Made by a program: the position numbers and the translations under genes | Assembly (NCBI RefSeq): GCF_002865645.1 | Contig: NW_020194552.1 | Coordinates: forward strand, 806,001 to 870,000 | Length of the DNA stretch: 64,000 bases | Reading direction: 5' to 3' | Source of the DNA: Hyaloscypha bicolor E | Taxonomy: Eukaryota > Ascomycota > Leotiomycetes > Helotiales > Hyaloscyphaceae | Shown: positions 31,721 through 42,800 of the stretch, piece after piece | Layout of the letters: each line of letters starts with the position of its first letter | Position numbering within the stretch: the first letter of the stretch is position 1 | Notes under the pieces: generated by a model | What the model was told of the DNA's origin: nothing | Databases searched by the model: none | Seen by the model: the letters and a program-made list of their open reading frames with translations, nothing else

Positions 31721-33011
31721 TCGGTAGCTTCAGAGTTCAGTCCTGCTACAACCGCGCCCAAGGCGAAGAACATCGCGAAGATGAGACGCTGCAACATTTC
31801 AAGAGCGAGAATCTATCAAGAGAATTCTGAGAGAATATCCCACCTGCAGCTGATTTCCCTTTCACATGAAAGGCTACAGCATCTATATTATATATTTCTG
31901 GCCTCACATTGGCGTCCATTCAGCCCCCCATCGGGCGAAAGCCTGCCACCCGGGATATTAAGGTAAATATTCGTGCAGGCTAGAGAAGGAACTTATATGA
32001 GAATCTTACATCATTCTCGTAATTAATAAGGTTTAGAAATGGGTTGAGGGTTCCTGGCTTGAGGCTCCATCAAGGTTTGTAGTGTATCGAGTGGTTTCAC
32101 TATATAAGCTCCTTAGCCCCCGCATCGGCGTAATTGCCAATGCAAGCTTACATCAACTTGTACAAGGCGCAGAAATATCTCGGATATCGAATGGAGATGG
32201 GTATATTTGACGATATGCCGCATTTGAGACTGTGCATTCTATCAACTTTGGCAGCTGTCAGTCTCTGGAGATTGTCGGCAGCAATTAAGGCCTCAATTAT
32301 GCTAGAGTTTTTCCTTAATTGAGTCAAAGAACGCTATATAGAATGCGAAAGCAGATCGTGCTGACGAATTTATCCAAATTTGGGATCAGAACGATAGTAA
32401 CCCCCTTCCTTCAAGGCATATCATATGACACCTGGAGTGTTTGAGCTAGGGCATTGAACAAGTTGGGGACGTACGAAGTAGTTGAAGGAAGATAAGACAC
32501 AATATGAGAGTTGAGAAAGTTTTAGTGGGTGAAGCAGGATCAGTCGAGACTATGAGACGAGATAACCTGGAACTAAAGTGTGAGTTGATGTTCCCGGATG
32601 TATTTGAAAATGCAATCTGAGATGATAGCATTGCGGAATACTTTTCTGCAATTGAATGGAAACATACGATGAGCTGAACTTGGACAGAGGGTGCATCTTG
32701 GTAGAAGGTGGACGGTCGAGTAAGCGAGGCACAAACTAGTCATTCTCTCTCCAATGAACACCTCAGCGAACAATCCAAGCGATGATTTCCAAAACATCGA
32801 AATATGCCCGGGACAATAAAACAAACTACCATGATCCAAGCCAAGTATCAAGGTGGATTCGCACTGGAATTGGGATTTAAAAGCACGGAAGGGACATGAC
32901 AAAGGAAATAAATAATACGATTAGGAGAATACTTCGTAAATTTCTCGCCAATTCACCGCGACGACTTCCCCGGGTGCATAAAACCTCGACCCAACTTCCC
33001 ATCCCAAGAAC
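31721..33011. other. Gene-free stretch
   Basis: No supported gene. The frames 31628-31966, 32134-32322 and the minus-strand frames at 32446-33107 look like chance. Promoter elements of the 33-kb gene probably lie in the last few hundred bases. Confidence 0.4.
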
Positions 33012-35360
33012 ATGTTCTTGCTCTTCCAACCTCGACTTCGAGCTCGACGCCAAGATTCTGTAACACTTCTTGCAGCGTCCTGCACATCGACAGACAGACA
33101 GATCCACTCACCTTCCACACCTTCTCGATTCCTGCCATGCAACATGATGGATGACGACAGGGGCAGAAAGTGCACCTCCTCCAGGCCGCACGAATATTGC
33201 GGTCCCCATTCCAGCTCTCGGCGTACCTCTCGGCGTATTCGTCTCCCTCACATGCCTCGTTCTCCTCAAATTCCATGTCCGCCATACAGCAGTACATCCG
33301 TATCAACCCCACGATTCATGCCAAGAAACCCACCATTGCCCAGATCCGCCGAGGATTCAATGCTCCTGCGTCGTCCACATCAACGAGGACCATTCGGCAA
33401 CGCCGAGGAAGAAAATGGATATCGTGGCCGCAGAATGATGGGCACCGCTGTTCAGGATGTTCCTCCTTTTGTCTCAAGAAACACCTCGAACATCCCTTCG
33501 TCGGGCACGGATAGGACGACGAGATCTCCAGACTTGGGCTATGTATCCTCGCAGATGAGCGCTGCAAGGAATGCAGAAGCTGGGAACAATCGCCGAAAAA
33601 TGACGGCCGCAAACGCCCATCCAGTTCAAGCACATAGAGGCAGCCCTCCGTCCTCCAATTCCAGAAATTCTCCGTCCCGGAAATTTCCGCCTTCCAATTT
33701 ATTCGGTCTTGAGGATACAACCCTTCCTCCTTTTGGAACAGCAACGCCCAGTCAGCCCTGGAATATTCCAGGCGTACGAGAAGTTGGACTCCTACCACCC
33801 TCCTCAATGTCCTCGAATCCATCGACCTTGACACTTGGTCCCTCGTCCCAATATTTTCAGTCAACTTCCAGCTCTCAGCGTTCCAGAACAGCGACCAACT
33901 CGGAAACTCCCAGAACACCTCAGACGTCCTTCGACGAGGCCATCTCCCGCCGCCGCACTTCCCGCGCCCTGACCCATCAAAGGACTAATGCTCCCTTCGA
34001 TGGAACTCCCCTCACAGAGCTTGACAACCCACTCAATGGCTCGGTGCTAAAATCTCCGTTCATACCCTGTTTCAATAACGGTCCGGACTCCAGTATCGCC
34101 TGCCGCGTCCAGACTCAATCTTCGATTGACGAGCGGGAAAGCCGGGAACAGATGTTCCCGTTTCTGGCTGAGAATGGGGAAATGACAGGATGGCCTACTC
34201 AGCAATCAATCAGCCCAGCCTTGCAGTATGAGTTCCAAGTTTCCATGGAGGGACCCGACAGACGTGCGGAAGAATCATATAACCGGCCAGTCAAGATGTC
34301 CCTTGATTCCACGCAAAGTCGTCAAGATTTATCGTCGCCCCGTAGACAATTTTCGGTGAAGGAGGAAGGCTTCCGCGGATCCATGGATGGGTTCGACAAT
34401 GATGTTGATGTTGAAGAGATCTCTGTCCCACAGTTCTGCTGGTTCCAAGGTCTCGCTCACGGCTCGCCTCGCCAAAGAGCTTCAGTGGCTCGAGAACAAT
34501 ACCTCGTTCCTTCATTCAACCGAACTCAATCCGAGGCATCAAGCTGCACGCTCCGCAGCTCAACACCCACACCTGATCCCGAATCTCAGCCGTTGGACGG
34601 CCCAGTAGAGTTGGTAGAATGGGCGCCGAGCCAGAAGCACGAGCAGGTTATGGCGATGTACGAAGAGGCTTGGGACAATGAAAGCACTGCCGGCACCAGT
34701 CCCGCAACTTCGAGAAAGCGCAAGTCTGAGGCTTTGGACCTCTCGAGCGACCAGGGACATTTAGTTGAGGAGAAAGAGATTGCAGAAACTCATAGTCCGA
34801 AAAGACGCCGAATATCCTTGCCCAACCACTGGGTTGACCAAATCCCGGAAACGCCGACTCCCAGCCAAAACCGTGCCCGCGCCTCTGTCCCTAGTTCCGA
34901 TGTTGATGACTCCGATATCTCAGATGCCAGTCCTGCCATTCGATCAAGGAAACTCGGTACAATAAACACCTACTCGTCTAGGAAGTTCTCATTGAGTGAG
35001 TTCCGTGAGCCGCCACAGCTGCCAGAAAAGCCCCTCTCTACTATTCTCCAGGCCCGATACGGACATTCAACGACTAGCACCCTAACTCGATCTATCCAGA
35101 CTTCTCTGGAACAATCGATAAGCTCAACCCAGTTCTCAGATGAGCGGTTCCAGAAAGCTTTCAATGTAGCGTTCGACAACTGGATGTCCCAGCATGGCAA
35201 GAACATTGCCCAAAGAGTAATCGAGAATGCTGCCCAGGAGATGATAGATGAGCGAATGGTGAAGGTGGATGTCCAGGAGGAAGTGAAGAGAGAAAAGAGA
35301 TATGAAGAAGTGACATTGGTTGAGGATAGCCAGGGGTACACTGATGATGATGAGTTGTAG
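33012..35360 (+). CDS. Large disordered, probably nuclear protein, unknown
   Basis: Open frame of 782 codons to TAG at 35358. The true start is uncertain: ATG 33012 gives a basic leader, ATG 33144 (MMDDDRGRK) gives 738 aa and is equally plausible, and the first ~300 bases are also open in other frames, so a 5' intron is possible. Most of the protein is Ser/Pro/Arg/Thr-rich and disordered. Basic clusters near residues 568 (RKRKSE) and 595 (SPKRRRIS) look like a nuclear localisation signal. The last ~70 residues are structured: a helix (FQKAFNVAFDNWMSQHGKN), an amphipathic helix (IAQRVIENAAQEMIDERMV), and an acidic tail ending in DDDEL. No family recognised. A role in nuclear scaffolding or regulation would be a guess. 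Confidence 0.7.
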   Translation: MFLLFQPRLRARRQDSVTLLAASCTSTDRQIHSPSTPSRFLPCNMMDDDRGRKCTSSRPHEYCGPHSSSRRTSRRIRLPHMPRSPQIPCPPYSSTSVSTPRFMPRNPPLPRSAEDSMLLRRPHQRGPFGNAEEENGYRGRRMMGTAVQDVPPFVSRNTSNIPSSGTDRTTRSPDLGYVSSQMSAARNAEAGNNRRKMTAANAHPVQAHRGSPPSSNSRNSPSRKFPPSNLFGLEDTTLPPFGTATPSQPWNIPGVREVGLLPPSSMSSNPSTLTLGPSSQYFQSTSSSQRSRTATNSETPRTPQTSFDEAISRRRTSRALTHQRTNAPFDGTPLTELDNPLNGSVLKSPFIPCFNNGPDSSIACRVQTQSSIDERESREQMFPFLAENGEMTGWPTQQSISPALQYEFQVSMEGPDRRAEESYNRPVKMSLDSTQSRQDLSSPRRQFSVKEEGFRGSMDGFDNDVDVEEISVPQFCWFQGLAHGSPRQRASVAREQYLVPSFNRTQSEASSCTLRSSTPTPDPESQPLDGPVELVEWAPSQKHEQVMAMYEEAWDNESTAGTSPATSRKRKSEALDLSSDQGHLVEEKEIAETHSPKRRRISLPNHWVDQIPETPTPSQNRARASVPSSDVDDSDISDASPAIRSRKLGTINTYSSRKFSLSEFREPPQLPEKPLSTILQARYGHSTTSTLTRSIQTSLEQSISSTQFSDERFQKAFNVAFDNWMSQHGKNIAQRVIENAAQEMIDERMVKVDVQEEVKREKRYEEVTLVEDSQGYTDDDEL

Positions 35361-35610
35361 GTGGTTGTGGGGAAGAGGTTGGGACAGAGGTGTGTAGGGC
35401 GCGCTTGCGCGAAGGTGTTTAGGATGTCGGGGTGCCTCCAGGAGAGAGACAACATCGGATTTGCACATAGGCAACGAGAAAAGACTGTCATGTAAGAGAT
35501 CTCCTGACTGATGTGACTCCAAAAAACATACCGGCTATTATCCCTATAACATCCAGACTCCAAAAGCAATAGAGGATATCTCACCAAAGAAACATAGGAG
35601 TCACCGTCTC

Positions 35611-36876
35611 CTAACAATCCCCACCCCACCCCCTCTGCGCAGAAAACCCTTCCGCAACCCTTAGCCCCTGCCCAATCAACCCTAAAGCTCCATCTGCAAA
35701 CGCATTCCCCGTCCTCGGAATCTCTGGCGTCCTGCCAACTGCCTCTCCCCTAGCATCCGCTCTTTCCGTGGCCTCCCTATACTCCTCATCCAAACATGCC
35801 CCATCCTTATTAACCATTCTCGCCAGTGCAGCCCTCTTGATTGCGGATTCCCACCGATGGAACCAAGCTACTTCACTCATCACGGTCGGCTTCCTGTTGG
35901 GATTTGTATTCGGAGGACAGTCTGCGTATTGGAATATTCCTTTGACAACTTCGTACCGGGAGGTGAGGAAGAACAGGACGGGCCAGGCGAAAATCCATAG
36001 GAACGTTAGGTAGAAGATCCATCTGATCCACACTGTCATGCGCCATTGATTTATCGTTCCTGGGGAGTAGATTACAACTCGTTCATGTTGCTTGAGAAAC
36101 TCGATGGAGACTTGTCCGCGGTAATTCGTCTCTGCAATCGCGGAACGGAGTAAATGCTCTAGTTTCTTCGTGTCGTGATGTTGGATTTCTCGTTTGAGAG
36201 TGAAGGATTTTATTTTCGAGGGATCGGAGACATATTTCTTGCACCATGTTGATAATTCATCTTCTCCGATTTCTTCGTCGAGGGAGATGCCTTTGCTGGG
36301 TGGGAGGCGGGGGATTATGGTTCCACGGTATCCACGTTTGTTGTCGGGGAGGAACTCAATGGATCCTGAACCCCAGGGGCCAAGGAGATAGGTGAGATTT
36401 ATTCTGATGTAGAAGTCGGTGATATTGTCTTTCGTCTCTTTGTTTCCATTTCGTCGGGTTTCGGTATGTGTGCCGCAGAGTTGCACGAAGTAGGAGGCGG
36501 GGTATTGCAGCTGTTGCTTGATGAAGATTGAGAGTGTGGAGACTTCGGTAGAGTAGTTGAGGAAGCGCGTGCGGTATTCGCTGTAATTGAGGTCGTGAGA
36601 GGAGAAGGGAGGTTCCGGTGGTTGTCTGCGGGGTTAGCTGGGTGATGTGTGCGGAGAGGGGGCGTACTCGTAGAATTGGCTGGCACTCAGAGAGATACTA
36701 GGTGTGGCCGATGTATGTGATTCTGCTGGTGTGTCGGTGTAGGATGGGAGTTCTTCGTCGGGGAAAGAATCGACGTCGTCGAGGAGGACTGCGGAGGCCA
36801 TCGAAGCTGTCTCGGCATGATCGGGCTCGTCTCTGTAGGCAGGAGGGCCTCGGGAATGGGCAGTTGCTTTGCCCAT
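35611..36876 (-). CDS. Conserved-looking fungal membrane-associated protein, two exons
   Basis: Exons 36876-36668 and 36625-35611, joined over a 42-bp intron (GTACGC donor, CAGCTAAC branch site, CCGCAG acceptor); the spliced protein is 407 aa. The join gives SQFYEQPPEPPFSSHDLNYS, and the frame holds through. Residues 1-70 are acidic and Pro/Ser-rich (PPAYRDEPDHAE, FPDEELPSYTD). The middle is soluble, with an FYIRINLTYLLGPWGSGS segment, a Trp-Cys pair (LSTWCKKYVSD) and a YRGQVSIEFL segment. A hydrophobic stretch of ~26 residues (RWIFYLTFLWIFAWPVLFFL) near residue 275 is a probable membrane anchor, followed by a cytosolic-type tail. The layout resembles a family widespread in filamentous fungi that I know only as uncharacterised. 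Appears intact. Confidence 0.8.
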
Positions 36877-37620
36877 TATGAGTGATGCGTGTTGACCGGC
36901 AGATCACAGTCTTTTTTGTTGACACTAATGGGGGAGTAAAAGTTGGGGAAGGAAGAAGATGGTTCCAAGAGATGTGTTGACTGATCAGCGTTGTGTCAAT
37001 TGGGGCGTGCGCCGCATTCGAGGCGCAGCTGTTGGCTGAAACCTAGGCTTGGCAGACCCTCAAACATCCTTCCAGACTAGAGTGAGGCGCCGCCTCGTGT
37101 TCGTTCTGGGATCGTATCCAAACTTCGCATTTAAAGCCTTCCAGAGTTTTCAATCAGAAAATCTTGGGATAGATATGAAGAAGTGTATCCGTTTTTGCAC
37201 AATCGGCTACCAGGAGTATTCGTCACGTGACACACCCGCCACTCACTCATTTTAATTGCAATTATCTCAATAACTAAAACCGTGTAATTAATTAGCCATA
37301 TATATATAGTGGAGATCGTAGCTCAATATTTGGTTAATATACCCTTGTTTTTTATTATTATATCTAGCTAATATAGTATAAAATAATTAAAAGTAAATAA
37401 GCTCTTAAATATAGTTTAATATTATACTCTTAATATTCTTTATCTCTTTTATATTTTTTGGTTTCTATTCTTTATATATAATCCGGCCTTTAATTTGCTT
37501 TTTTAATTTCCTAATTAGATAAAATCTAATATAATAGAAATTTAGTTATTATATAAATTTGAATTATATATTATTTATATCTTTTATAAGTTATAAACAA
37601 GTATAAGTATATATAATTAT
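36877..37620. other. Promoter region followed by AT-rich repeat flank
   Basis: 36877-37250 has normal GC and holds the promoter of the minus-strand membrane-protein gene. From about 37260 the sequence becomes strongly AT-rich with RIP-like texture and no coding frame; this is older repeat sequence into which the Copia element at 37621 was inserted. Copy and family not recognisable. Confidence 0.5.
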
Positions 37621-37631
37621 TGGTTTACTAG

Positions 37632-38588
37632 CAGTGTGGGCAAAAACTACTCAAGCTACTCAAGCTACTCTAGAGTAGTCTTGAGTAGAGTAGAGTAGAG
37701 TTTGAGTAGCATAATATGGTACTTGAGTAGAGTAGAGTAGAGTACTACTCTAGAGTAACTCAAGAGTAGTCACGTGCAAGTCACGTAAATATAATAAATT
37801 AATATTTATTTAATTATTAACAAATAAATAAGGTATATATTAAGCAGCACCATATAATTTAAGCTAGAGCTTATATAAGGCTACTTAAATACTACTTTTC
37901 TTCTATAAAAACCAGATTTCCCTCCTTGAAATCTTTCTTTTCTTGCTTTTTTTCTTCTCCTTTTACTTCTTCTAATTCGTCTTTAAATAACCCCCAGCTT
38001 TTTAAGTAAGATATTATCTTAATAGTACTCTTATTAAGTCTATTATGTAATTTAAATAATAAGAGTACCTTGAAAGAAGAGTTTGCCCTTAATAGCTAAG
38101 GAAGCCTACGGAGGTACAGCCCATAAGTATAGTAATAGCACTAGCAAGGGTTTCTTGCACACGTACATTTTTGAATGTCGCTTTGCCAAAATGAGTAAAC
38201 AAAACAAGCCAAACGAGGGATTCAATACCCGATCAAGTCAAGTCTTTCACCCGCCTAAGGGTTCCCTTGCTAGTGCTATTACTATACTTATGGGCTGTAC
38301 CTCCGTAAGAATATATTAAGGTTCTAGCTTGCTTACCAAGCCTTGCCACTACTTGATTGGGCAGTGCAGTGGCGCTAGACTCGGGCCACCCCGGAGCCTT
38401 ACCTAATTAGGCTAGCGTGTCACGTGTAGCATCACGTGTAGCATCACGTGCATACTACTCAACTACTCTAGAATATTCTAGAGTAGTTGAGTAGAGTATT
38501 GAGTAGAGTATGAGTAGTGAGAAATTTATTTGAGTAGAATATAAGTAGGGCCCACTACTCTACTCTACTCTACTCATTTCCCACACTG
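37632..38588. mobile_element. 957-bp non-autonomous hAT-type element with 8-bp target duplication
   Basis: Ends are CAGTGTGGGCAAA (37632 on) and, read inward from the other side, CAGTGTGGGAAA (38588 back), the hAT-type terminal signature. The flanks carry a perfect 8-bp direct duplication TTTACTAG at 37624-37631 and 38589-38596, the hAT hallmark. Both subterminal regions are packed with GAGTA/TACTC pentamers (more than twenty by eye), often in tandem. There is no transposase. The centre is less AT-rich than the host retrotransposon and is interrupted by a further small element. It must have inserted after the Copia element. Confidence 0.9.
38109..38305. mobile_element. 197-bp MITE nested inside the hAT-type element
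   Basis: Arms of 44 bp match perfectly as inverted repeats: 38107-38150 and 38264-38307 (TACGGAGGTACAGCCCATAA and on). If the outer TA on each side is the target duplication, the element is 38109-38305 with 42-bp terminal repeats, in the style of Tc1/mariner-related MITEs. The ~113-bp centre is non-repetitive with normal GC and no real gene. Confidence 0.75.
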
Positions 38589-40499
38589 TTTACTAGTAAT
38601 ATATAGCACTGTTATATAGTTATGGAATACTATTTACATAAGTTAGTAAAGTTATTATTATTCAGAAATAAGAATTATAGTATTATAGTATTAATATATA
38701 ATTCCTGAATCTGCTAAGCCTAAAGGAGTCTAGTTTACTAGTCGAGTTACTAATGGGATACAAGGTTATATAACTATATCTCATATCTTATATCCTATTA
38801 CCTATATCTCATTACCTATATCCCATATCCCGTATCCCGTAACTATATATATAATTCCCAAAAAAATAGCTATACTAATACTAGAAACTTTCTAAAAACG
38901 CAAAAAATAGTATCTTTCTTTAATTACATACAAATTCCCTAATCCGGCCTAGTACTAGATTTCCCAAATACTCTATATATTTATATTACTTCTAAGGTTT
39001 TAGTTATATACTAAAGGCTATAGCCTTTTATATATAACTTCTCTTCCTATAATATTCTCTTATCTTATATATCTATTTTTTGTTCTATTTATATTTAACT
39101 TATTTCTCTATATTTATTTATATAGTATTTATATTAATTAGGTGCTTAAGGATATTTATTAGTTTCAATTTCGTTATAGAATTAGTAGAATTTAATTCTC
39201 TCTTAATTTATTTAACTTCTATAATCTCTTGTTATTTATATACCTAGTAGAGATATATTATATTAATTATTAGATGCTTTTCTCGAGTAATTCCTAATTT
39301 AATAAGGTATTTATATAATAACTTCGAATTCATATAGACTATTAGTAATAGTTCTATTTCTAGTACTTTATTAATTATAGATTTAACTAAAGTACTTATA
39401 TTAAAGCCATAAGCTATACTATAAAGTTCCGAAGCTAGAATACTTCTAGTAACTCTCTTGTATTTAGTAGAGAACTAGTAAATAATATTAGTATATCTAG
39501 TTCCGTTTACTAGAACTAGAATATATCTGATTTAGGAAAAGAGATTTCTATTATTTATAAATAAAGTATTTATAAAAGTAATTAAATATAAGAACTTCTT
39601 TACTAGCTTTATAAATCTTAGTTCTCTAGTAGTATTCTTAATTTACTATTAAATATACTTATTAAATGCCTTTATATTAGTTTATAAGGATTTAATAACT
39701 TAAGTAATAATTAATAAGTTATATAAAGCTTCTAGTTAATAGACTAATATAATATATATTTCTCTAGTATATTAGATAATATATTAGTTCTTAATAGAGA
39801 GATCTTAATAAATAGTACCCTTATTACTTATAATAATAGTATTTTTTATAGAAATAGTTTAGAGGTTTTTATATTAGTATTCCTATATAAGAATAATTTT
39901 AGTAATATCCGTATAAATAATATCTCTATTAAACTTGAAATTATAGTTAAAAGTAAGGTATTTATATTCTTTAGCTAAGAATTTAGTCTTATAAAGCTTT
40001 AGTTACTTTGCCTTTATAAAATTATTAGTTCTAATAAATAGGATATTATTAGTTTAAAGACTAATAATTCCAAAGAATTACTTACTATAGAAAAGGCAAG
40101 AGTTATAAATTAATTATTTTATAGAAAGCTTATTAATATAATAGAAATAGTAAGTCTTAAACTAGTAGTTCCTAGCTTCTAATATATTATATAATAGTTT
40201 TATAACTTTTAGAACCGAATTATTATTTAGATTTAGTTCTCTAGTAAGCTTATAAGATAAGTTAATATAAAAATTATAGTTAAATAAGGTTATTAATTAG
40301 ATATAAGCTTATAAGATATTATATAAATATAGCTCTATAATATCTATTATTATAATAGTAATATTAAGGATAATTCTTTACCTAATATATTAAATAATAA
40401 GTAATTATATTAATACTATATATTTCTTACTATTATTATAAGCCTAGATAACTAGTCTTGATTTCTTAAACTTTCTTTTTATATTCTTATTTTTAATCT

Positions 40500-42800
40500 C
40501 ATTAATAAACCGGGAATTAAAAATATATATCTTCTTTAATACCTGAAATCTGGAAATAACCTCAAATATATTCTTTTTTTAGGAGGCTAGTAACTTTAAT
40601 TTAATAGGAGTTCTTATATAAGTTATTATTTTATAGAAATACTATAATATCCGGATTCTTATAAGGGCGTCCTTTATTATACTTTAGTAAAATAGCGGGA
40701 ATAATAAGAGAAATTATACCTGTATTATCTTTAGTTTTATTATAAAGTTTAAGAATAGGTTTAGGTTTAGGGCTATTAGTAATAACCTTAATATCTCCTA
40801 TATAAAAGAGCTTTATAGAGATTAAATAAAAAGTAATATTACCGTATAATAAAGCTAGTATATAGTTCTTCCTATTAATAGCTACTAGCTTATATAGTCT
40901 ATCCTAATTACTAGATTAACCGGTATTCTTTTTATATTATATAAAAATATCTAAATTTAAGAGAATTTTATAAATATTAGTAATACTAGAACTATTTCGG
41001 GTATTTAGGGTATTTATAATCTAGTATCTAGCTTAAAGCTTCTAAATTTTTATTATTGCTTTCTTAAATACTACTAATTACTATAATATAGTTAGTAATA
41101 GGATATTATATTTAGTTATTTGAGATAAAGTACTATAAATTAAGAAAGTTAGAATAATACTATTAGATTTAATAAAATTATTAATAGCCTTAAAAGCTAT
41201 TTGAAATATAATATTCTTATTAGTTCTATTAATTTTAGTTATAATAATAAAATAAGTATATTAAATCGGGTTATAGTAGTATTTTATAATTCCGATAGAA
41301 TTATAAGCTTTTATAGAAACGATTTTAATCTTAGTTCCTATAGTATTTATAAACTAAATAAACTTCTTATTAGTAAACTGCTTTCTGGTATTTACTATAA
41401 TCTAATTAAAAGAGCCTAAATAAATATTAATCTAATATTACTTTAGGGTATTTTAAGTATATAATATACTAATATTTTAAAGCTATTAGCCGGCTTAATA
41501 TCTAGTACCTTTATTAATAATATAAAGTATAGGCTTACTAGAAATATAGAAAATATTAATAATAATAAAATAATTAAAGCTAATATTATTTCTTAGATTA
41601 AACTTAAATTATTCTAATAATTATTCGAATTTCTGGTATTACTTATAGTATTTTATAAAATACTTAAAGGCTTTTATATTAATATTATAGCCTGCTTATT
41701 TTAGTATATTTTAAAGCTTACTAATAAATAAATAACTAAAATAGTAATATAAATATTATAATTCGACTTTTATAAGAAAGTAAGAATTATAAATAAAGAA
41801 TTCAGAAATAAAGCTTTATAGAATAGTATTTTAAAGCAGGAAAAAATATCTAAAATATTATATTATAAATATAAAATATCTAGTAAAAATAATAAAATAA
41901 TTAGTAAGATTATTAAAATAGATTTCTAGCTTATCTATATTAGCTAAGCTAAGTAGAAATAGAGTCTTTATAGATATAATATAGAATTATACTTGCCTAA
42001 TTAGTATTCTTACTATTATAAATCTAATAGAAAATATAGATCTAATATTAAACTAGATATTAATTTAATCTTTAGTAGTTTTATTAAGTTTAATACTATT
42101 ATTAGTCTATTATAAAGCTTGGAATTAGTTAGAACTAGTAGTTAAGAATCTAGAAACTCTAGTATTAATTATAATTTTATAAAAGTAATAAGTATTATAT
42201 CTTAATATATTATTAATTATAAATATCTAGGTATTATCTATTTATTTAATAGGCTTTAAAATATAATATTTGCCTATTATCTAGTATATAAAAGAAAGAA
42301 AAATAAGGTTATTTATAAGAGTATTAGTTATAAGAATAATAAAAGCAGGGGCTATAGAAATAGCTAGGAAGCTCTTAATAGAAATAAAATAGGAATTAGA
42401 ATAATATTTCTTTTCTTTATTCGTTTCTGCTAATAAAGCTTTAAAAGCATTATTTACTAGTTTATTTTTACTATTCTTATTATCTTTTTCTCTTTTAAAT
42501 TCAGTAATATACTATATATAAGTACTATTAAAGTATTTATTAAAGTTACGAGTATTTCGGGATCTAAATTAGTAAATATTTCTATTTTTAAATCGAGTTT
42601 TCTTAGTCTCTTATTTCTCTAGTATATATTTCTATAAGTAATATTCGGGTTTCTTATATATAAAATATAACTTTGGAATATAATTATTATAATTATAAAA
42701 CTTAGAGTAATTATTACGGATTCTAAAGTTATAGCTATATTTATATTAATAATTTTCGAATAGATAGTAATTTAGAGAGTTTTAAGAATAGTATTATTAA
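40500..42800 (-). pseudogene. Remnants of Copia gag-pol
   Basis: Minus-strand traces inside the retrotransposon: gag-like text with a decayed zinc knuckle near 42.6-42.8 kb, where Cys codons have become Tyr (YNYSKFYNYNNY is readable), and the region leading into reverse transcriptase at 40.5-40.95 kb. Cys-to-Tyr is the change expected from G-to-A RIP on TGT/TGC codons. No part can be translated as is. Confidence 0.65.

Larger units (their letters stand above)
37621..38880 (-). repeat. 3' LTR of the Copia element, interrupted by a hAT-type insertion
   Basis: Matches 44813-45107 once 37632-38596 is removed (element plus one copy of the target duplication). Differences between the two LTRs are mainly C/T and G/A. 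Confidence 0.85.

Noticed and set aside
33151..33438. Overlapping frame with a hydrophobic stretch (PALGVPLGVFVSLTCLVLLK)
   Set aside because: It overlaps the 33-kb gene in another frame and ends after 95 codons. It could mark a 5' exon, but no splice signals support this, so it is only noted as start uncertainty.
37650..38580. Regularly repeated GAGTAG units, suggestive of a microsatellite or CRISPR-like array
   Set aside because: They lie at the two ends of a hAT-type element in both orientations, have no unique spacers of constant length and are better explained as subterminal motifs; CRISPR is not expected in a fungal nuclear genome.
41201..41419. Lys/Asn/Ile/Tyr-rich frame in the AT-rich block
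   Set aside because: Lies inside the Copia element on the antisense strand and reflects base composition only.
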